From assembly GCF_000159955.1 (NCBI RefSeq), contig NZ_GG695977.1:112089-163128 (forward strand): 51,040 nt of DNA, in the 5' to 3' direction. The position numbers and the translations under genes were made by a program. Under the pieces are notes generated by a model that was not told the DNA's origin, ran no database searches, and saw only the letters and a program-made list of their open reading frames with translations. This DNA comes from Paenibacillus sp. oral taxon 786 str. D14 (GTDB taxonomy: Bacteria; Bacillota; Bacilli; Paenibacillales; Paenibacillaceae). Of this stretch, positions 1 through 10,221 are shown one piece after another. Each line of letters starts with the position of its first letter. Position 1 is the stretch's first letter.

Positions 1-6
1 GGGCTC

Positions 7-35
7 TTGTAAAAAGATGTATTGTTGTTTATAAT
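7..35 (+). promoter_or_regulatory. Probable sigma-A promoter of tig
   Basis: TTGTAA (7-12) and TATAAT (30-35) are separated by exactly 17 bases. This leaves an untranslated leader of about 130 nt before tig. The upstream context is outside the window. Confidence 0.6.
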
Positions 36-173
36 ATAATGGTTATTCTGATCGTGTTCATAGAGACAGCTATACTGGAACCCAAGAGCAAGACACCTTG
101 AAAATAGCTGTTTTAGTCGCGATTCGGTTTCAGTATTTAAAGTATATGTGAAATTTGGAGGGGAAAGCATAAA

Positions 174-1595
174 ATGAAAGCAACTTGGGAAAAAATAGAG
201 AAGAACCTCGGTGTACTCGAGGTTGAGGTGGAGGCGGAACGCGTAGCCGCCGCACTGGATAAAGCTTTCCAAAAGGTTGTTAAGAAAGTAAACGTACCTG
301 GTTTCCGCAAAGGTAAAGTGCCTCGGCCGATTTTCGAAGCACGTTTTGGCGTGGAAAGCTTGTATCAAGATGCAATCGACATCCTGTTGCCTGAAGTGTA
401 CACTGAAGCGGTTGATCAAACGGACATTTTCCCGGTAGATCGTCCTGAAGTGGACATCGAGCAATTTGCTAAAGGACAACCTTTCAAGTTCAAAGCAAGA
501 ATCACGGTTAAACCAGAAGTGAAGCTTGGCGACTACAAAGGCGTAGAAGTTCCTGCCATTAACGTTGAAGTCAGCGACGAAGAGCTGAACAACGAATTGG
601 AGCGTCTGCAACAACGCCATGCTGAACTTGTTGTCATCGACGATGAGCCGGCTAAGAACGGCGACACCGTTGTTATCGACTTTGACGGTTCCGTAGACGG
701 CGTGCCTTTCGAAGGCGGCAAAGCTGAACGTTATTCCCTGGAGCTTGGAAGCAACACGTTTATCCCTGGCTTCGAGGATCAAGTTGTAGGCTTGGCTACC
801 GGCGACTTCAAGGACGTTACGGTAACTTTCCCGGAAACGTACCATGCAGAAGAGCTGGCTGGCAAAGAAGCTGTGTTCAAAGTCAAAGTTCACGAAATCA
901 AACGCAAACAACTGCCTGAACTGGACGACGAGTTCGCGAAAGACGTTAGCGAATTTGACACGTTGGACGAGTTCAAAGAAGATTTGAAGAAACAGCTTGC
1001 GGCTCGCAAAGAGCAAGAAGCAAAAGCAGCCCGCGAAGGGGCAATTGTTGATAAAGTCGGCGAGAACGCTGAAGTCGAAATTCCGGAAGCGATGATCAAA
1101 GGCGAAGTTGAGAACATGATTCGCGACTTCGACAACCGTCTTCGCGCACAAGGCATGAACCTGGATATGTTCCTGGGCTTCTCCGGTCAAACAGTGGACG
1201 ACCTCAGAGGACAAATGCAAGGGGACGCTGAGAAACGCGTTCGCAACAACCTGGTGCTTGAAGCCATCGCTAAAGCCGAGAAGATCGAAGTCACTCAAGA
1301 CGAAATCAACAAAGAGCTGAACGATATGGCGGAAGCTTACAAACGTACGCCGGAAGAAATCCGCAACATTTTGGCAGCTAACGGTTCTTTGGGCAGCTTG
1401 AATGAGGAAATCCTGATCCGCAAGACGATCCAGTTCTTGCTGGAGAACAGCAAGGAAGTTCCGGCTGAGCAAGCGGAGGCAAAGTCCAAAGAAGCTAAAC
1501 CGGCTGCTAAGAAATCGACGAAGAAGTCGACCAAAGCCGAAGCGAAAGCAGACGCTGACAAAACTGAAGCCGAAGAAGCCCAAGGCGAGGAATAA
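174..1595 (+). CDS. tig: Trigger factor (ribosome-associated chaperone/prolyl isomerase)
   Basis: Trigger factor binds the ribosome near the exit tunnel and shields nascent chains. The 473-aa product shows the family layout: an N-terminal ribosome-binding domain with the signature GFRKGKVPR at about residues 43-51, a central FKBP-type domain (GDTVVIDFDGSVDG, about 162-175) and a long helical C-terminal domain. The tail, roughly from residue 430, is a low-complexity Lys/Ala/Glu stretch that extends it beyond the usual 425-430 residues. The ATG follows a GGAGGGG ribosome binding site. It precedes clpP and clpX, a classical arrangement linking folding to proteolysis. Identification is secure; the tail is probably lineage-specific. 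Confidence 0.97.
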   Translation: MKATWEKIEKNLGVLEVEVEAERVAAALDKAFQKVVKKVNVPGFRKGKVPRPIFEARFGVESLYQDAIDILLPEVYTEAVDQTDIFPVDRPEVDIEQFAKGQPFKFKARITVKPEVKLGDYKGVEVPAINVEVSDEELNNELERLQQRHAELVVIDDEPAKNGDTVVIDFDGSVDGVPFEGGKAERYSLELGSNTFIPGFEDQVVGLATGDFKDVTVTFPETYHAEELAGKEAVFKVKVHEIKRKQLPELDDEFAKDVSEFDTLDEFKEDLKKQLAARKEQEAKAAREGAIVDKVGENAEVEIPEAMIKGEVENMIRDFDNRLRAQGMNLDMFLGFSGQTVDDLRGQMQGDAEKRVRNNLVLEAIAKAEKIEVTQDEINKELNDMAEAYKRTPEEIRNILAANGSLGSLNEEILIRKTIQFLLENSKEVPAEQAEAKSKEAKPAAKKSTKKSTKAEAKADADKTEAEEAQGEE

Positions 1596-1643
1596 TTCAC
1601 TCCAGCCAGATCCCGCTTCTTTGTATACATCACGATAAAAGTT

Positions 1644-1677
1644 AGGGCACGTATGATAAAATGCGTGCCTTAATTTT
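1644..1677 (+). terminator. Rho-independent terminator after tig
   Basis: An 8-bp stem (AGGGCACG 1644-1651 with CGTGCCTT 1664-1671, including one G-T wobble) is followed by AATTTTT. It separates tig from clpP, which has its own promoter. Confidence 0.7.
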
Positions 1678-1772
1678 TCATCTCCAGATGATACATTTAT
1701 TTCCATCGCGCACGGGACAAGCCTAAGGTTATATAATGTGTAAAAACGAACATAAACTGTACTGGGCGAAAA

Positions 1773-1801
1773 ATGACACGGGGCTTCGAACATGATAGAA
1801 T
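1773..1801 (+). promoter_or_regulatory. Candidate sigma-A promoter of clpP
   Basis: ATGACA (1773-1778), a 17-base spacer and TAGAAT (1796-1801) lie about 50 bases before the clpP start. A second TATAAT at 1732-1737 has no good -35 partner. I looked for a CtsR operator (tandem GGTCAAA) and saw none. Confidence 0.55.
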
Positions 1802-1849
1802 GTTTTACGTAAGCGCAAGGGAAATTGAAAAGGAAAAGAGGTTGGTCGC

Positions 1850-2440
1850 ATGAGTCTGGTACCTATGGTCGTAGAACAAACGAATCGAGGAGAACGGTCG
1901 TACGACATCTATTCGAGACTCCTTAAAGATCGCATTATTTTTCTCAGCAACGCAATTGATGATGAAGTTGCCAATCTCGTGATTGCCCAACTGTTGTTCT
2001 TGGCAGCTGAAGATCCTGAGAAAGATATTCACCTGTACATCAATTCTCCGGGGGGTTCCGTTACCGCGGGGATGGGTATATATGATACGATGCAATATAT
2101 CAAGCCCGATGTGTCCACCATCTGTGTCGGGATGGCGGCCAGCATGGGATCATTGCTGCTGACAGCAGGGGCCCCTGGCAAACGTTATGCGCTTCCGAAC
2201 AGCGAAGTGATGATTCACCAACCGCTTGGCGGCGTTCGCGGTCAGGCAACGGATATTAAAATTCATGCCGATTGGATCATCAAGACAAGACAAAAGCTGA
2301 ATCAGATCTATGTAGAGCGGACGGGTCAACCCCTTGAAAAAATCGAGCGCGATACAGACCGCGACTTCTTCATGAGCGCGGAAGAGGCTAAGGCCTACGG
2401 GATTATCGATCAGGTGATCTCCAAGCCCACTAATCTATAA
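1850..2440 (+). CDS. clpP: ATP-dependent Clp protease proteolytic subunit
   Basis: ClpP is the barrel-shaped serine peptidase that degrades substrates unfolded by ClpX or ClpC. The 196-aa length is typical. The catalytic triad is readable: Ser98 in GMAASMGS, His123 in MIHQPLGG and Asp172 in RDTDRDF. The ATG at 1850 follows an AAAGAGG-type ribosome binding site. clpX begins 12 bases after the stop, so the two are probably co-transcribed. In B. subtilis clpP lies elsewhere, so the tig-clpP-clpX order here resembles that of many other bacteria. Confidence 0.97.
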   Translation: MSLVPMVVEQTNRGERSYDIYSRLLKDRIIFLSNAIDDEVANLVIAQLLFLAAEDPEKDIHLYINSPGGSVTAGMGIYDTMQYIKPDVSTICVGMAASMGSLLLTAGAPGKRYALPNSEVMIHQPLGGVRGQATDIKIHADWIIKTRQKLNQIYVERTGQPLEKIERDTDRDFFMSAEEAKAYGIIDQVISKPTNL

Positions 2441-2452
2441 AGGGGTGTTTAC

Positions 2453-3709
2453 ATGTTTAAGTTTAACGATGAAAAAGGCCAACTAAAATGTTCGTTCTGC
2501 GGCAAATCGCAAGAGCAAGTACGCAAGCTTGTTGCCGGACCCGGCGTTTATATATGCGACGAATGCATTGAGCTGTGCACGGAAATCGTGGAGGAGGAAC
2601 TTGGCCACGAGGAAGAGCTGGATCTGAAGGAAATTCCGAAGCCAAAGGAAATCCGCGATATTTTGGACCAGTACGTCATTGGTCAGGAGCAAGCGAAGAA
2701 ATCGCTGTCCGTTGCGGTTTACAACCACTACAAGCGGATTAATACGCAGAACAAGATCGAGGATGTTGAGCTGCAGAAGAGTAACATCCTGCTGCTAGGC
2801 CCTACAGGTTCGGGGAAAACACTCCTTGCCCAAACGATGGCCAAAATCCTGAACGTTCCATTCGCGATCGCCGATGCCACTTCCTTGACGGAAGCCGGCT
2901 ATGTCGGTGAAGACGTGGAAAACATTCTGCTGAAACTGATTCAGGCTGCCGATTATGACGTGGAAAAAGCGGAACGCGGCATCATTTACATCGACGAGAT
3001 CGATAAAGTGGCGCGTAAATCGGAGAATCCTTCGATTACCCGCGACGTTTCCGGCGAAGGTGTGCAGCAAGCGCTGTTGAAAATTTTGGAAGGTACGGTG
3101 GCTTCCGTTCCTCCGCAAGGCGGACGCAAACATCCGCATCAAGAATTTATCCAAATCGATACGACGAACATTTTGTTCATCTGTGGCGGGGCGTTTGACG
3201 GCCTGGAGCAAATGATCAAGCGTCGGATCGGTAAGAAGGTTATTGGCTTTAACGCGGCGAATGACGGGCAAAAAGAACTCAAACCGGGCGAATACCTGTC
3301 GATGGTATTGCCGGAGGACTTGCTGAAATTCGGATTGATTCCGGAATTCGTTGGCCGTCTGCCGGTCATCTCGACCCTCGAGCCGCTGGATGAGAAGACG
3401 CTGGTGCGCATTTTGTCCGAGCCGAAGAACGCTTTGGTGAAGCAATATCAGAAGCTGCTTGAGCTGGACAACGTGAACCTGCAGTTCGAACCGAAGGCGC
3501 TAGAAGCGATCGCTCGGGAAGCGATCAAGCGGAATACCGGAGCCCGCGGACTTCGCGCCATCATTGAGGGCATTATGCTTGACGTGATGTACGAAGTGCC
3601 TTCCCGCGACGATATTACGGATTGCGTGATCACCGAGAAGGTCGTTCTGGAGAAAACGGTGCCGGAATTGGCTTCCAAGCCAAACAAGAAACAAGAAGAA
3701 AGCGCGTAA
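2453..3709 (+). CDS. clpX: ClpX, AAA+ unfoldase of the ClpXP protease
   Basis: ClpX recognises, unfolds and translocates substrates into ClpP. The 418-aa protein has the N-terminal C4 zinc-binding domain (CSFCGK at about residues 14-19 and CDECIELC at about 35-42). It also has Walker A GPTGSGKT, Walker [10 protein letters not shown] and a ClpP-docking loop [10 protein letters not shown], which corresponds to the IGF loop. The start follows AAAGGGGTG. It sits 12 bases behind clpP, matching their shared function. The downstream gap to ispG holds a hairpin without a T-tract. Confidence 0.97.
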   Translation: MFKFNDEKGQLKCSFCGKSQEQVRKLVAGPGVYICDECIELCTEIVEEELGHEEELDLKEIPKPKEIRDILDQYVIGQEQAKKSLSVAVYNHYKRINTQNKIEDVELQKSNILLLGPTGSGKTLLAQTMAKILNVPFAIADATSLTEAGYVGEDVENILLKLIQAADYDVEKAERGIIYIDEIDKVARKSENPSITRDVSGEGVQQALLKILEGTVASVPPQGGRKHPHQEFIQIDTTNILFICGGAFDGLEQMIKRRIGKKVIGFNAANDGQKELKPGEYLSMVLPEDLLKFGLIPEFVGRLPVISTLEPLDEKTLVRILSEPKNALVKQYQKLLELDNVNLQFEPKALEAIAREAIKRNTGARGLRAIIEGIMLDVMYEVPSRDDITDCVITEKVVLEKTVPELASKPNKKQEESA

Positions 3710-3749
3710 GCGGGGAACCGCCGGGTGCGCTAAAATAAAGGTCAAGGTT

Positions 3750-3803
3750 CTCCACCTTTGCGGTTGTCGTGCCCTATATCTGGGCGCGCCCGCGGGGGTG
3801 GAG
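3750..3803 (+). other. Intergenic hairpin between clpX and ispG
   Basis: CTCCACC (3750-3756) can pair with GGTGGAG (3797-3803), and the enclosed segment contains the perfect palindrome GGGCGCGCCC (3782-3791). No T-run follows, so it is not a normal intrinsic terminator. It could affect mRNA processing or partial termination ahead of ispG. Confidence 0.4.
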
Positions 3804-3830
3804 CTTTGATCGTTATGGGAGAGACCAGAC

Positions 3831-4952
3831 ATGACATTCTTGAGACAAGATACGCGGCCGGTTAAAGTCGGAAATCTGACGATCGGCGGCAGCAACGAAG
3901 TCATCATCCAAAGCATGTGTACGACGAAAACGGCAGATGTCGAGGCAACGGTAGCCGAGATTCTCCGGTTGGAGGAAGCAGGTTGCCAACTGGTACGCGT
4001 GACGGTGAATAACGAGGAAGCGGCTGCGGCGATCAAGGAGATCAAGAAACGGATTCATATCCCGCTGGTCGCTGACATTCACTTTAACTACAAGCTGGCG
4101 CTGCTGGCGATCGAAAACGGCATCGATAAGGTCCGGATTAATCCGGGGAATATCGGCCGCCGCGAAAAGGTTGAAGCGGTGGTCAAAGCGTGCAAGGAAC
4201 GCGGCATTCCGATTCGGATCGGCGTGAACGCCGGTTCGCTGGAGAACCACTTATTGGAGAAATACGGCTACCCAACGCCCGAAGCGATGGTCGAAAGCGC
4301 CTTGTACCATATCGGGATTTTGGAGGATCTGGACTTCCATGACATTATCGTGTCGCTGAAGGCCTCGGACGTGCCGATGGCCATTGCGGCCTATACCAAA
4401 GCGGCAGAGGTCATTCCATACCCGCTGCATTTGGGCATTACGGAAGCTGGAACCTTGTTCTCCGGCACGGTGAAGAGTGCAGCTGGTATCGGCGCCCTCT
4501 TGTCGATGGGGATCGGCTCGACGGTCCGGATTTCGCTGAGTGCGGATCCGGTAGAGGAAGTGAAGGTGGCGCGCGAGCTGTTGAAGACGTTTGGGTTGAT
4601 TACCAATGCAGCGACGCTTGTCTCCTGCCCGACCTGCGGCCGGCTGGATATTGACCTGTTCTCCATCGCCAACGAGGTGGAGGCGTATATCGCCAACCTG
4701 AAGGTGCCGATTAAGGTATCCGTGCTCGGTTGTGCCGTCAACGGCCCGGGCGAAGCGCGCGAAGCCGACATCGGGATCGCCGGAGCTCGCGGGGAAGGGT
4801 TGCTGTTCCGTTACGGGGAAATGATCCGGAAGGTTCCGGAAGCCGAGCTGCTAAGCGAATTAAAGAAAGAAATTGACCATATCGTGGAGGTGTACGAAGC
4901 GACCGGAGAAATTCCGGGACGCAAGGAGCACCGGGCCCGCGTGAAGTCTTGA
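3831..4952 (+). CDS. ispG: 4-hydroxy-3-methylbut-2-enyl diphosphate synthase (IspG/GcpE)
   Basis: IspG is the iron-sulfur enzyme of the MEP isoprenoid pathway that converts methylerythritol cyclodiphosphate to HMBPP. The 373-aa protein has the N-terminal TIM-barrel start ([13 protein letters not shown]) and the C-terminal cluster-binding region SCPTCGR and [11 protein letters not shown], whose cysteines are the expected ligands. Length is normal for the bacterial form. The ATG follows GGGAGA. Its position between clpX and lonB breaks a block that is contiguous in B. subtilis and has no obvious functional link to the neighbours. Confidence 0.95.
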   Translation: MTFLRQDTRPVKVGNLTIGGSNEVIIQSMCTTKTADVEATVAEILRLEEAGCQLVRVTVNNEEAAAAIKEIKKRIHIPLVADIHFNYKLALLAIENGIDKVRINPGNIGRREKVEAVVKACKERGIPIRIGVNAGSLENHLLEKYGYPTPEAMVESALYHIGILEDLDFHDIIVSLKASDVPMAIAAYTKAAEVIPYPLHLGITEAGTLFSGTVKSAAGIGALLSMGIGSTVRISLSADPVEEVKVARELLKTFGLITNAATLVSCPTCGRLDIDLFSIANEVEAYIANLKVPIKVSVLGCAVNGPGEAREADIGIAGARGEGLLFRYGEMIRKVPEAELLSELKKEIDHIVEVYEATGEIPGRKEHRARVKS

Positions 4953-4970
4953 TTGAATATAAATCCGTAC

Positions 4971-5003
4971 CGCAGTCTGCTTGAATGCAGGCTGCGTTTT
5001 TTT
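4971..5003 (+). terminator. Strong terminator after ispG
   Basis: CGCAGTCTGC (4971-4980) pairs with GCAGGCTGCG (4987-4996), with a 6-base loop and a T7 tract. lonB is therefore probably transcribed separately. Confidence 0.85.
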
Positions 5004-5124
5004 GTTGCCCGCTTCAACACGAACTATCCCTTAGAATATCCCAACTTGAAAAATCCTTGTTTTACCTTGGAGCGAAAAGGCTATACTACCAAGTATCAGT
5101 ATAAGAGTGGGAGGCGTAACGCGT

Positions 5125-6843
5125 ATGGATCTAAATGTTATCCTGATGGCGGTCCAAATGTTTTTTGCCGTCGTGATTGGGCTTTATTTCTGGAATCAGC
5201 TGCGCAGTCAAAAAGGCAACCGGCTGGCGGTAGACCGGGAATCGCGCAAGGAAATGGAGAAATTGCGCAAGCTAAGGGCCGTCTCGCTCACCAAGCCGCT
5301 TGCGGAGCGTACCCGTCCGGCCTCGATGAACGACATCGTTGGGCAAAAGGACGGTTTGCGTGCGCTGAAAGCGGCGCTTTGCAGCGCCAACCCGCAGCAT
5401 GTGATCATTTACGGTCCGCCGGGCGTAGGAAAAACGGCGGCAGCACGCGTTGTGATGGAGGAAGCGAAGAAAAATCCGGTATCTCCCTTTAAATCCGATG
5501 CCAAATTTGTTGAAATTGATGCAACGATCGCCCGCTTCGACGAGCGCGGCATCGCTGACCCGCTGATCGGTTCGGTGCATGATCCGATCTACCAAGGGGC
5601 GGGGGCGATGGGGGTTGCCGGCATTCCGCAGCCGAAGCCCGGTGCCGTGACGAAGGCGCATGGCGGGATTTTGTTTATCGATGAGATCGGCGAATTGCAT
5701 TCGATCCAAATGAATAAACTTTTGAAGGTTTTAGAGGATCGCAAGGTGTTTCTGGAGAGTGCGTATTATAACTCCGAAGACTCCAATACGCCGGCGTATA
5801 TCCACGATATTTTCCAAAATGGCTTGCCTGCGGATTTCCGCTTGGTTGGCGCGACAACCCGCTCGCCGCAGGAGATCCCGGCCGCTTTACGCTCGCGGTG
5901 CATGGAGATTTATTTCCGGCCGCTGCTGCCGGAGGAAATCGCCCAAATTGCAGAGGATGCGGTGAAGCGAATTGGCTTCCAGCCTTGTCCGGAAGCGATT
6001 GAAGTGATTAAGAAATATGCGACGAACGGCCGCGAAGCCGTTAATATGGTGCAACTCGCTGCCGGTCTGGCCCTCACCGAGAAGCGCGACCAACTGCTGG
6101 CATCGGACTTGGAATGGGTGGCCACGAGCAGTCAACTGGCGCCGCGACCGGATCGCAAAGTACCGGATCAGCCTGCAGTTGGTGTCGTCAATGGCCTGGC
6201 CGTGTACGGGGCAAACATGGGCACATTGCTGGAAATTGAAGCTACGGCGGTTCCTGCTGAAAAGGGTAAAGGCACCTACAACATCACCGGTGTCGTAGAC
6301 GAAGAGGAAATCGGCGGAGGCAGCCGCACGCTGCGCCGCAAGAGCATGGCCAGAGGCTCGGTGGAAAATGTCCTGACTGTCCTGCAGCGGATCGGGCTGA
6401 ATCCGCCGAACTATCACCTTCATATCAACTTCCCGGGGGGAACCCCGATCGACGGTCCTTCTGCCGGGTTAGCCATCGCGACTGCGATCGCCTCGGCGAT
6501 CAAGCAGGTGCCAGTGAACAATCAGATCGCCATGACCGGCGAACTGGGGATTCACGGGAAGGTGAAGCCGGTTGGCGGCGTCGTGGCGAAGGTGGAGGCG
6601 GCATTCCAGGCTGGCGCCACGACGGTGCTGATTCCGAAGGACAACTGGCAATCGTTGTTTGAAGGCTTGGAAGGCCTGCGGGTAATCCCTGTCGAGACGT
6701 TAGGTGAAGTGTTTCGCCACGTCTTTGGTCCCGAGGCCGAGAAGAATCTGGAGTTGCCGATCGGCGGCGACCTGTTTGCTCCGGCAACAGCTCCCGCGCC
6801 TTTTCTGCACGCAGAGTCACCTTCGCAAGGCGGAGCGATGTAA
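5125..6843 (+). CDS. lonB: LonB, membrane-anchored Lon-type ATP-dependent protease
   Basis: LonB belongs to the Lon family; in B. subtilis it is made in the forespore under sigma-F. The 572-aa product begins with a hydrophobic segment (about residues 4-24) that should anchor it in the membrane. It then has Walker [10 protein letters not shown] and Walker B LFIDEIGELH. The C-terminal Lon protease domain contains catalytic Ser in DGPSAG and a Lys in GGVVAKVEAA. It lacks the large N-terminal domain of LonA. I chose ATG 5125 because GTGGGAGG ends 10 bases upstream; a longer frame to 5107 would swallow that site. I could not identify a clear sigma-F promoter. Confidence 0.93.
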   Translation: MDLNVILMAVQMFFAVVIGLYFWNQLRSQKGNRLAVDRESRKEMEKLRKLRAVSLTKPLAERTRPASMNDIVGQKDGLRALKAALCSANPQHVIIYGPPGVGKTAAARVVMEEAKKNPVSPFKSDAKFVEIDATIARFDERGIADPLIGSVHDPIYQGAGAMGVAGIPQPKPGAVTKAHGGILFIDEIGELHSIQMNKLLKVLEDRKVFLESAYYNSEDSNTPAYIHDIFQNGLPADFRLVGATTRSPQEIPAALRSRCMEIYFRPLLPEEIAQIAEDAVKRIGFQPCPEAIEVIKKYATNGREAVNMVQLAAGLALTEKRDQLLASDLEWVATSSQLAPRPDRKVPDQPAVGVVNGLAVYGANMGTLLEIEATAVPAEKGKGTYNITGVVDEEEIGGGSRTLRRKSMARGSVENVLTVLQRIGLNPPNYHLHINFPGGTPIDGPSAGLAIATAIASAIKQVPVNNQIAMTGELGIHGKVKPVGGVVAKVEAAFQAGATTVLIPKDNWQSLFEGLEGLRVIPVETLGEVFRHVFGPEAEKNLELPIGGDLFAPATAPAPFLHAESPSQGGAM

Positions 6844-6921
6844 GCCGGGCCAGCAGAGGTTACCTATGCGTCATGCTCATACACATTCCGGGGAGCGGCT
6901 GCTTGAGGCGGTCGCTCCTCG

Positions 6922-6951
6922 TTGGTGTTTTTATGTAACATTTGCTAAAAT
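6922..6951 (+). promoter_or_regulatory. Candidate promoter of lonA (extended -10)
   Basis: TTGGTG (6922-6927), an 18-base spacer and TAAAAT (6946-6951) preceded by TGC form an extended -10. It lies about 40 bases before lonA. Confidence 0.45.
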
Positions 6952-6992
6952 AGCAATGAAATCTACAGAGAACGTTTGGAGGTGCATAAGCG

Positions 6993-9329
6993 ATGGGACC
7001 CCATAAATCCAAAGGCCGGCGATTTCCGCTGCTGCCGCTGCGCGGTCTGCTCGTCTATCCAAGCATGGTACTGCACTTGGACGTGGGACGAGAGAAGTCG
7101 GTGAAAGCGCTGGAAAAAGCTATGGTCGAAGATAATCTGATTCTCCTCTGTTCTCAATCGGAAGTGAACATAGAAGAACCAACCCAAGAAGATATCTTTC
7201 GCATCGGCACCGTCGCAAAGGTGCGCCAGATGTTGAAGCTTCCCAACGGCACCATTCGTGTGCTGGTGGAAGGCATGGAACGCGCTGAAATTATCGAATA
7301 TTTGGATAATGACGAATATTATGAGGTTATCGCCGAAGAGCGTCCGGAGGAAGAAACGGTGGATCCGGAAGTGGACGCACTAATGCGTACGGTGTTAACC
7401 CAATTCGAACATTATATCAACTTATCTAAGAAGGTCACGCCGGAGACGCTGGCAGCCGTATCAGACATTGAAGAAGCCGGTCGTTTGGCGGACGTAATCA
7501 CCAGCCATTTGTCCTTGAAAATCAAGGATAAACAAGAAATCCTCGAAACAATCGATGTCCGCAAGCGGCTGGAGAAGCTGCTCGACATCTTAAATAACGA
7601 GCGCGAAGTGCTGGAGCTGGAGCGCAAAATCAACCAACGCGTCAAGAAGCAGATGGAGAAAACGCAGAAGGAATACTATTTGCGCGAGCAGATGAAGGCG
7701 ATCCAGAAGGAGCTCGGCGAGAAGGAAGGGCGGGCCGGCGAAGCCGAAGAGCTGCGGGCCCAGCTCGAAGAGAAAGGGCTGCCGGAGAACGTCCGGGAGA
7801 AGGTCGAGAAGGAAATCGACCGCCTGGAGAAAATGCCGGCCAGCTCGGCGGAAGGCGGCGTCATCCGCAACTACGTGGATTGGCTGCTTAGCCTGCCGTG
7901 GAACAACAAGACCGAAGACGACCTCGACTTGGCCAAAGCGGAGCAAGTGCTGAACGAAGACCATTACGGCCTCGATAAGCCGAAGGAACGGGTTCTGGAA
8001 TACTTGGCTGTGCAGAAGCTGGTCAAGAAGCTGAAAGGCCCGATCCTGTGCCTGGTCGGCCCGCCAGGGGTCGGGAAAACGTCGCTGGCCCGCTCCATCG
8101 CCCGTTCGCTAGGGCGTCAGTTCGTCCGCATTTCGCTGGGCGGCGTGCGGGACGAAGCAGAGATTCGGGGACACCGCCGCACCTATGTCGGCGCAATGCC
8201 GGGACGAATTATCCAAGGCATGAAAACGGCAGGAACGCTGAATCCGGTATTCTTGCTGGACGAGATCGACAAGATGGCTTCGGACTTCCGCGGCGATCCT
8301 TCCGCGGCGCTGCTTGAGGTGTTGGATCCGGAGCAAAACAACACTTTTTCCGATCATTTTATCGAGGTTCCGTTTGATCTATCCAACGTGATGTTCATTA
8401 CGACTGCCAATGCGGTACATAACATTCCGCGGCCGTTGCTTGACCGGATGGAGACGTTGTTTATTCCGGGCTACACGGAGCTGGAGAAGCTGCAGATTGC
8501 CAACCGTTACTTGCTGCCTAAGCAAAAACGCGAGCATGGACTGGAGCCGGAGCAGCTAGAGGTTGGCGAAGATGTGCTGCTGCAAGTGGTCCGCGAATAT
8601 ACCCGCGAATCCGGCGTGCGGAATCTGGAGCAGCAAGTGGCTGCCTTATGCCGTAAAGCGGCGAAGCAGATCGTTTCCGAGAATAAGGAGAAAATTATCA
8701 TCACAACGGACAATGTCAAGGATTTCCTTGGCCCAGCGAAATTCCGCTATGGGGTGGCCGAGCTGGAAGATCAGATCGGCACGGTAACGGGACTAGCCTG
8801 GACGGAGGTCGGAGGGGAGACGTTGGTCATCGAGGTGACCGTCGTACCGGGATCCGGGAAGCTGACGCTTACCGGTAAGCTGGGCGACGTGATGAAGGAA
8901 TCGGCGCAAGCTGCCTTCAGCTACACCCGCTCCAAGGCGGCGGAGCTGGGGATTCCGCTCGATTTTCACGAGAAGAACGATATTCATATCCATATTCCCG
9001 AAGGGGCGATTCCGAAGGACGGTCCGTCGGCGGGCATTACGATCGCTACTGCGCTGATCTCGGCGTTGACGAACCGACACGTCTCCAAGGACGTCGCCAT
9101 GACTGGCGAAATTACGCTGCGCGGACGCGTGCTGCCGATCGGCGGCTTGAAGGAGAAATCGCTTGCCGCGCATCGGGCGGGCTACCGTAAAGTCCTGATG
9201 CCGAAGGACAATGAGCGCGATCTGCGCGACATTCCGGACAGCGTTAAGGAGGACCTGGAGTTCGTACCGGTGTCACATATGGACCAGGTGCTCGAGCATG
9301 CGCTCGTAGAGCGTCCAGGGATGCACTAG
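6993..9329 (+). CDS. lonA: LonA, ATP-dependent serine protease
   Basis: LonA is the soluble general Lon protease. The 778-aa protein is full length: N-terminal substrate-binding domain (residues about 1-200), coiled-coil region, AAA+ module with Walker A GPPGVGKT and Walker [10 protein letters not shown], and protease domain with catalytic Ser in KDGPSAG and Lys in [13 protein letters not shown] 6993 follows TTGGAGGTG. Its placement after lonB and before ysxC matches B. subtilis. Tandem lonB-lonA probably reflects an old duplication with different timing: LonA vegetative, LonB in sporulation. Confidence 0.97.
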   Translation: MGPHKSKGRRFPLLPLRGLLVYPSMVLHLDVGREKSVKALEKAMVEDNLILLCSQSEVNIEEPTQEDIFRIGTVAKVRQMLKLPNGTIRVLVEGMERAEIIEYLDNDEYYEVIAEERPEEETVDPEVDALMRTVLTQFEHYINLSKKVTPETLAAVSDIEEAGRLADVITSHLSLKIKDKQEILETIDVRKRLEKLLDILNNEREVLELERKINQRVKKQMEKTQKEYYLREQMKAIQKELGEKEGRAGEAEELRAQLEEKGLPENVREKVEKEIDRLEKMPASSAEGGVIRNYVDWLLSLPWNNKTEDDLDLAKAEQVLNEDHYGLDKPKERVLEYLAVQKLVKKLKGPILCLVGPPGVGKTSLARSIARSLGRQFVRISLGGVRDEAEIRGHRRTYVGAMPGRIIQGMKTAGTLNPVFLLDEIDKMASDFRGDPSAALLEVLDPEQNNTFSDHFIEVPFDLSNVMFITTANAVHNIPRPLLDRMETLFIPGYTELEKLQIANRYLLPKQKREHGLEPEQLEVGEDVLLQVVREYTRESGVRNLEQQVAALCRKAAKQIVSENKEKIIITTDNVKDFLGPAKFRYGVAELEDQIGTVTGLAWTEVGGETLVIEVTVVPGSGKLTLTGKLGDVMKESAQAAFSYTRSKAAELGIPLDFHEKNDIHIHIPEGAIPKDGPSAGITIATALISALTNRHVSKDVAMTGEITLRGRVLPIGGLKEKSLAAHRAGYRKVLMPKDNERDLRDIPDSVKEDLEFVPVSHMDQVLEHALVERPGMH

Positions 9330-9380
9330 CATGTAAGCGTGGCGCAAAGGTGCGTCATCGCTCAAGAGAGGAAATGAACG

Positions 9381-10025
9381 ATGAAGGTAACCAAGGCTGA
9401 ATTTATCATCAGCGCTGTTGGCCCCAATCAATATCCTGAGGACGCCTTGCCGGAGATCGCTCTGGCAGGGCGTTCCAATGTGGGCAAATCGTCGCTGATC
9501 AATCGGATGATTAACCGCAAAAACTTAGCGCGCACCAGCTCAACCCCCGGAAAAACGCAGCATCTGAACTATTACCGGGTGAATGACCGGCTCTACTTTG
9601 TGGACGTGCCAGGCTATGGGTATGCCAAAGTATCCAAGTCGCAGCGCGAGGTCTGGGGCAAAATGATCGAGAAGTACCTGCAGGAGCGGGAGACGCTGAA
9701 GCTGGTGCTGCAGATCATCGATCTGCGCCATCCGCCGACCAAGGACGACGAGCTGATGTACGACTGGCTGAAGGCGTACGAGCTTCCGGTGTGCGTCGTT
9801 GCCACCAAAGCCGACAAGGTGCCGAAATCGCGCTGGCAGAAGCACCTGAAAATTATCAAGGAAGCGCTGGTACTGCGGGCCGGGGATCCGTTGATCCTGT
9901 TCTCGGCGGAAGAGGGGATTGGCAAAGATGAGCTGTGGGCGCAAATCAAGCGGTATGCGGGGCTGGCGGAAGAAACCGAGGCTAAAAGCCCGGAAGCCTC
10001 CGATACAGAAAATGGGAAGAGCTAA
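9381..10025 (+). CDS. ysxC: EngB/YsxC family ribosome-biogenesis GTPase
   Basis: This P-loop GTPase is needed for late 50S subunit assembly. The G1 motif GRSNVGKSS lies at about residues 30-38, with switch/G2 TSSTPGKT, G3 DVPGYG and G4 TKADK all present. At 214 aa it is slightly longer than B. subtilis YsxC because of a polar C-terminal tail. It begins 51 bases after lonA with a GAGAGGAAATG-type site, consistent with lonA-ysxC co-transcription. Confidence 0.95.
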   Translation: MKVTKAEFIISAVGPNQYPEDALPEIALAGRSNVGKSSLINRMINRKNLARTSSTPGKTQHLNYYRVNDRLYFVDVPGYGYAKVSKSQREVWGKMIEKYLQERETLKLVLQIIDLRHPPTKDDELMYDWLKAYELPVCVVATKADKVPKSRWQKHLKIIKEALVLRAGDPLILFSAEEGIGKDELWAQIKRYAGLAEETEAKSPEASDTENGKS

Positions 10026-10100
10026 GAATTCGGTAAATACGAAAGGGATTTGGAGCAGTTTCCGCAGGAAAGTGAGCATGCAGCGAAATTGTTCAGGTTA

Positions 10101-10123
10101 AAAACGGCTTAATGCCGTTTTTT
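10101..10123 (+). terminator. Terminator after ysxC
   Basis: AAAACGGC (10101-10108) pairs with GCCGTTTT (10114-10121) around a TTAAT loop, and the T-run continues to 10123. Confidence 0.8.
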
Positions 10124-10221
10124 CTGGAAAATGGCAAGAATTCACGTTTTGGCCGCTGAGCGTACGGTTGGAATCGTAGTGTATAATTATAATAAAGCGA
10201 TTAAGAATTGAGGAGATTTGT

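Noticed and set aside
1680..1772. CtsR operator before clpP
   Set aside because: No tandem GGTCAAA-type heptads were found upstream of clpP.
2795..3445. 216-codon minus-strand frame inside clpX
   Set aside because: Shadow of the clpX AAA+ region; no start signal.
4953..5492. 179-codon + strand frame between ispG and lonB
   Set aside because: It runs through the ispG terminator and overlaps lonB in another frame; no ribosome binding site.
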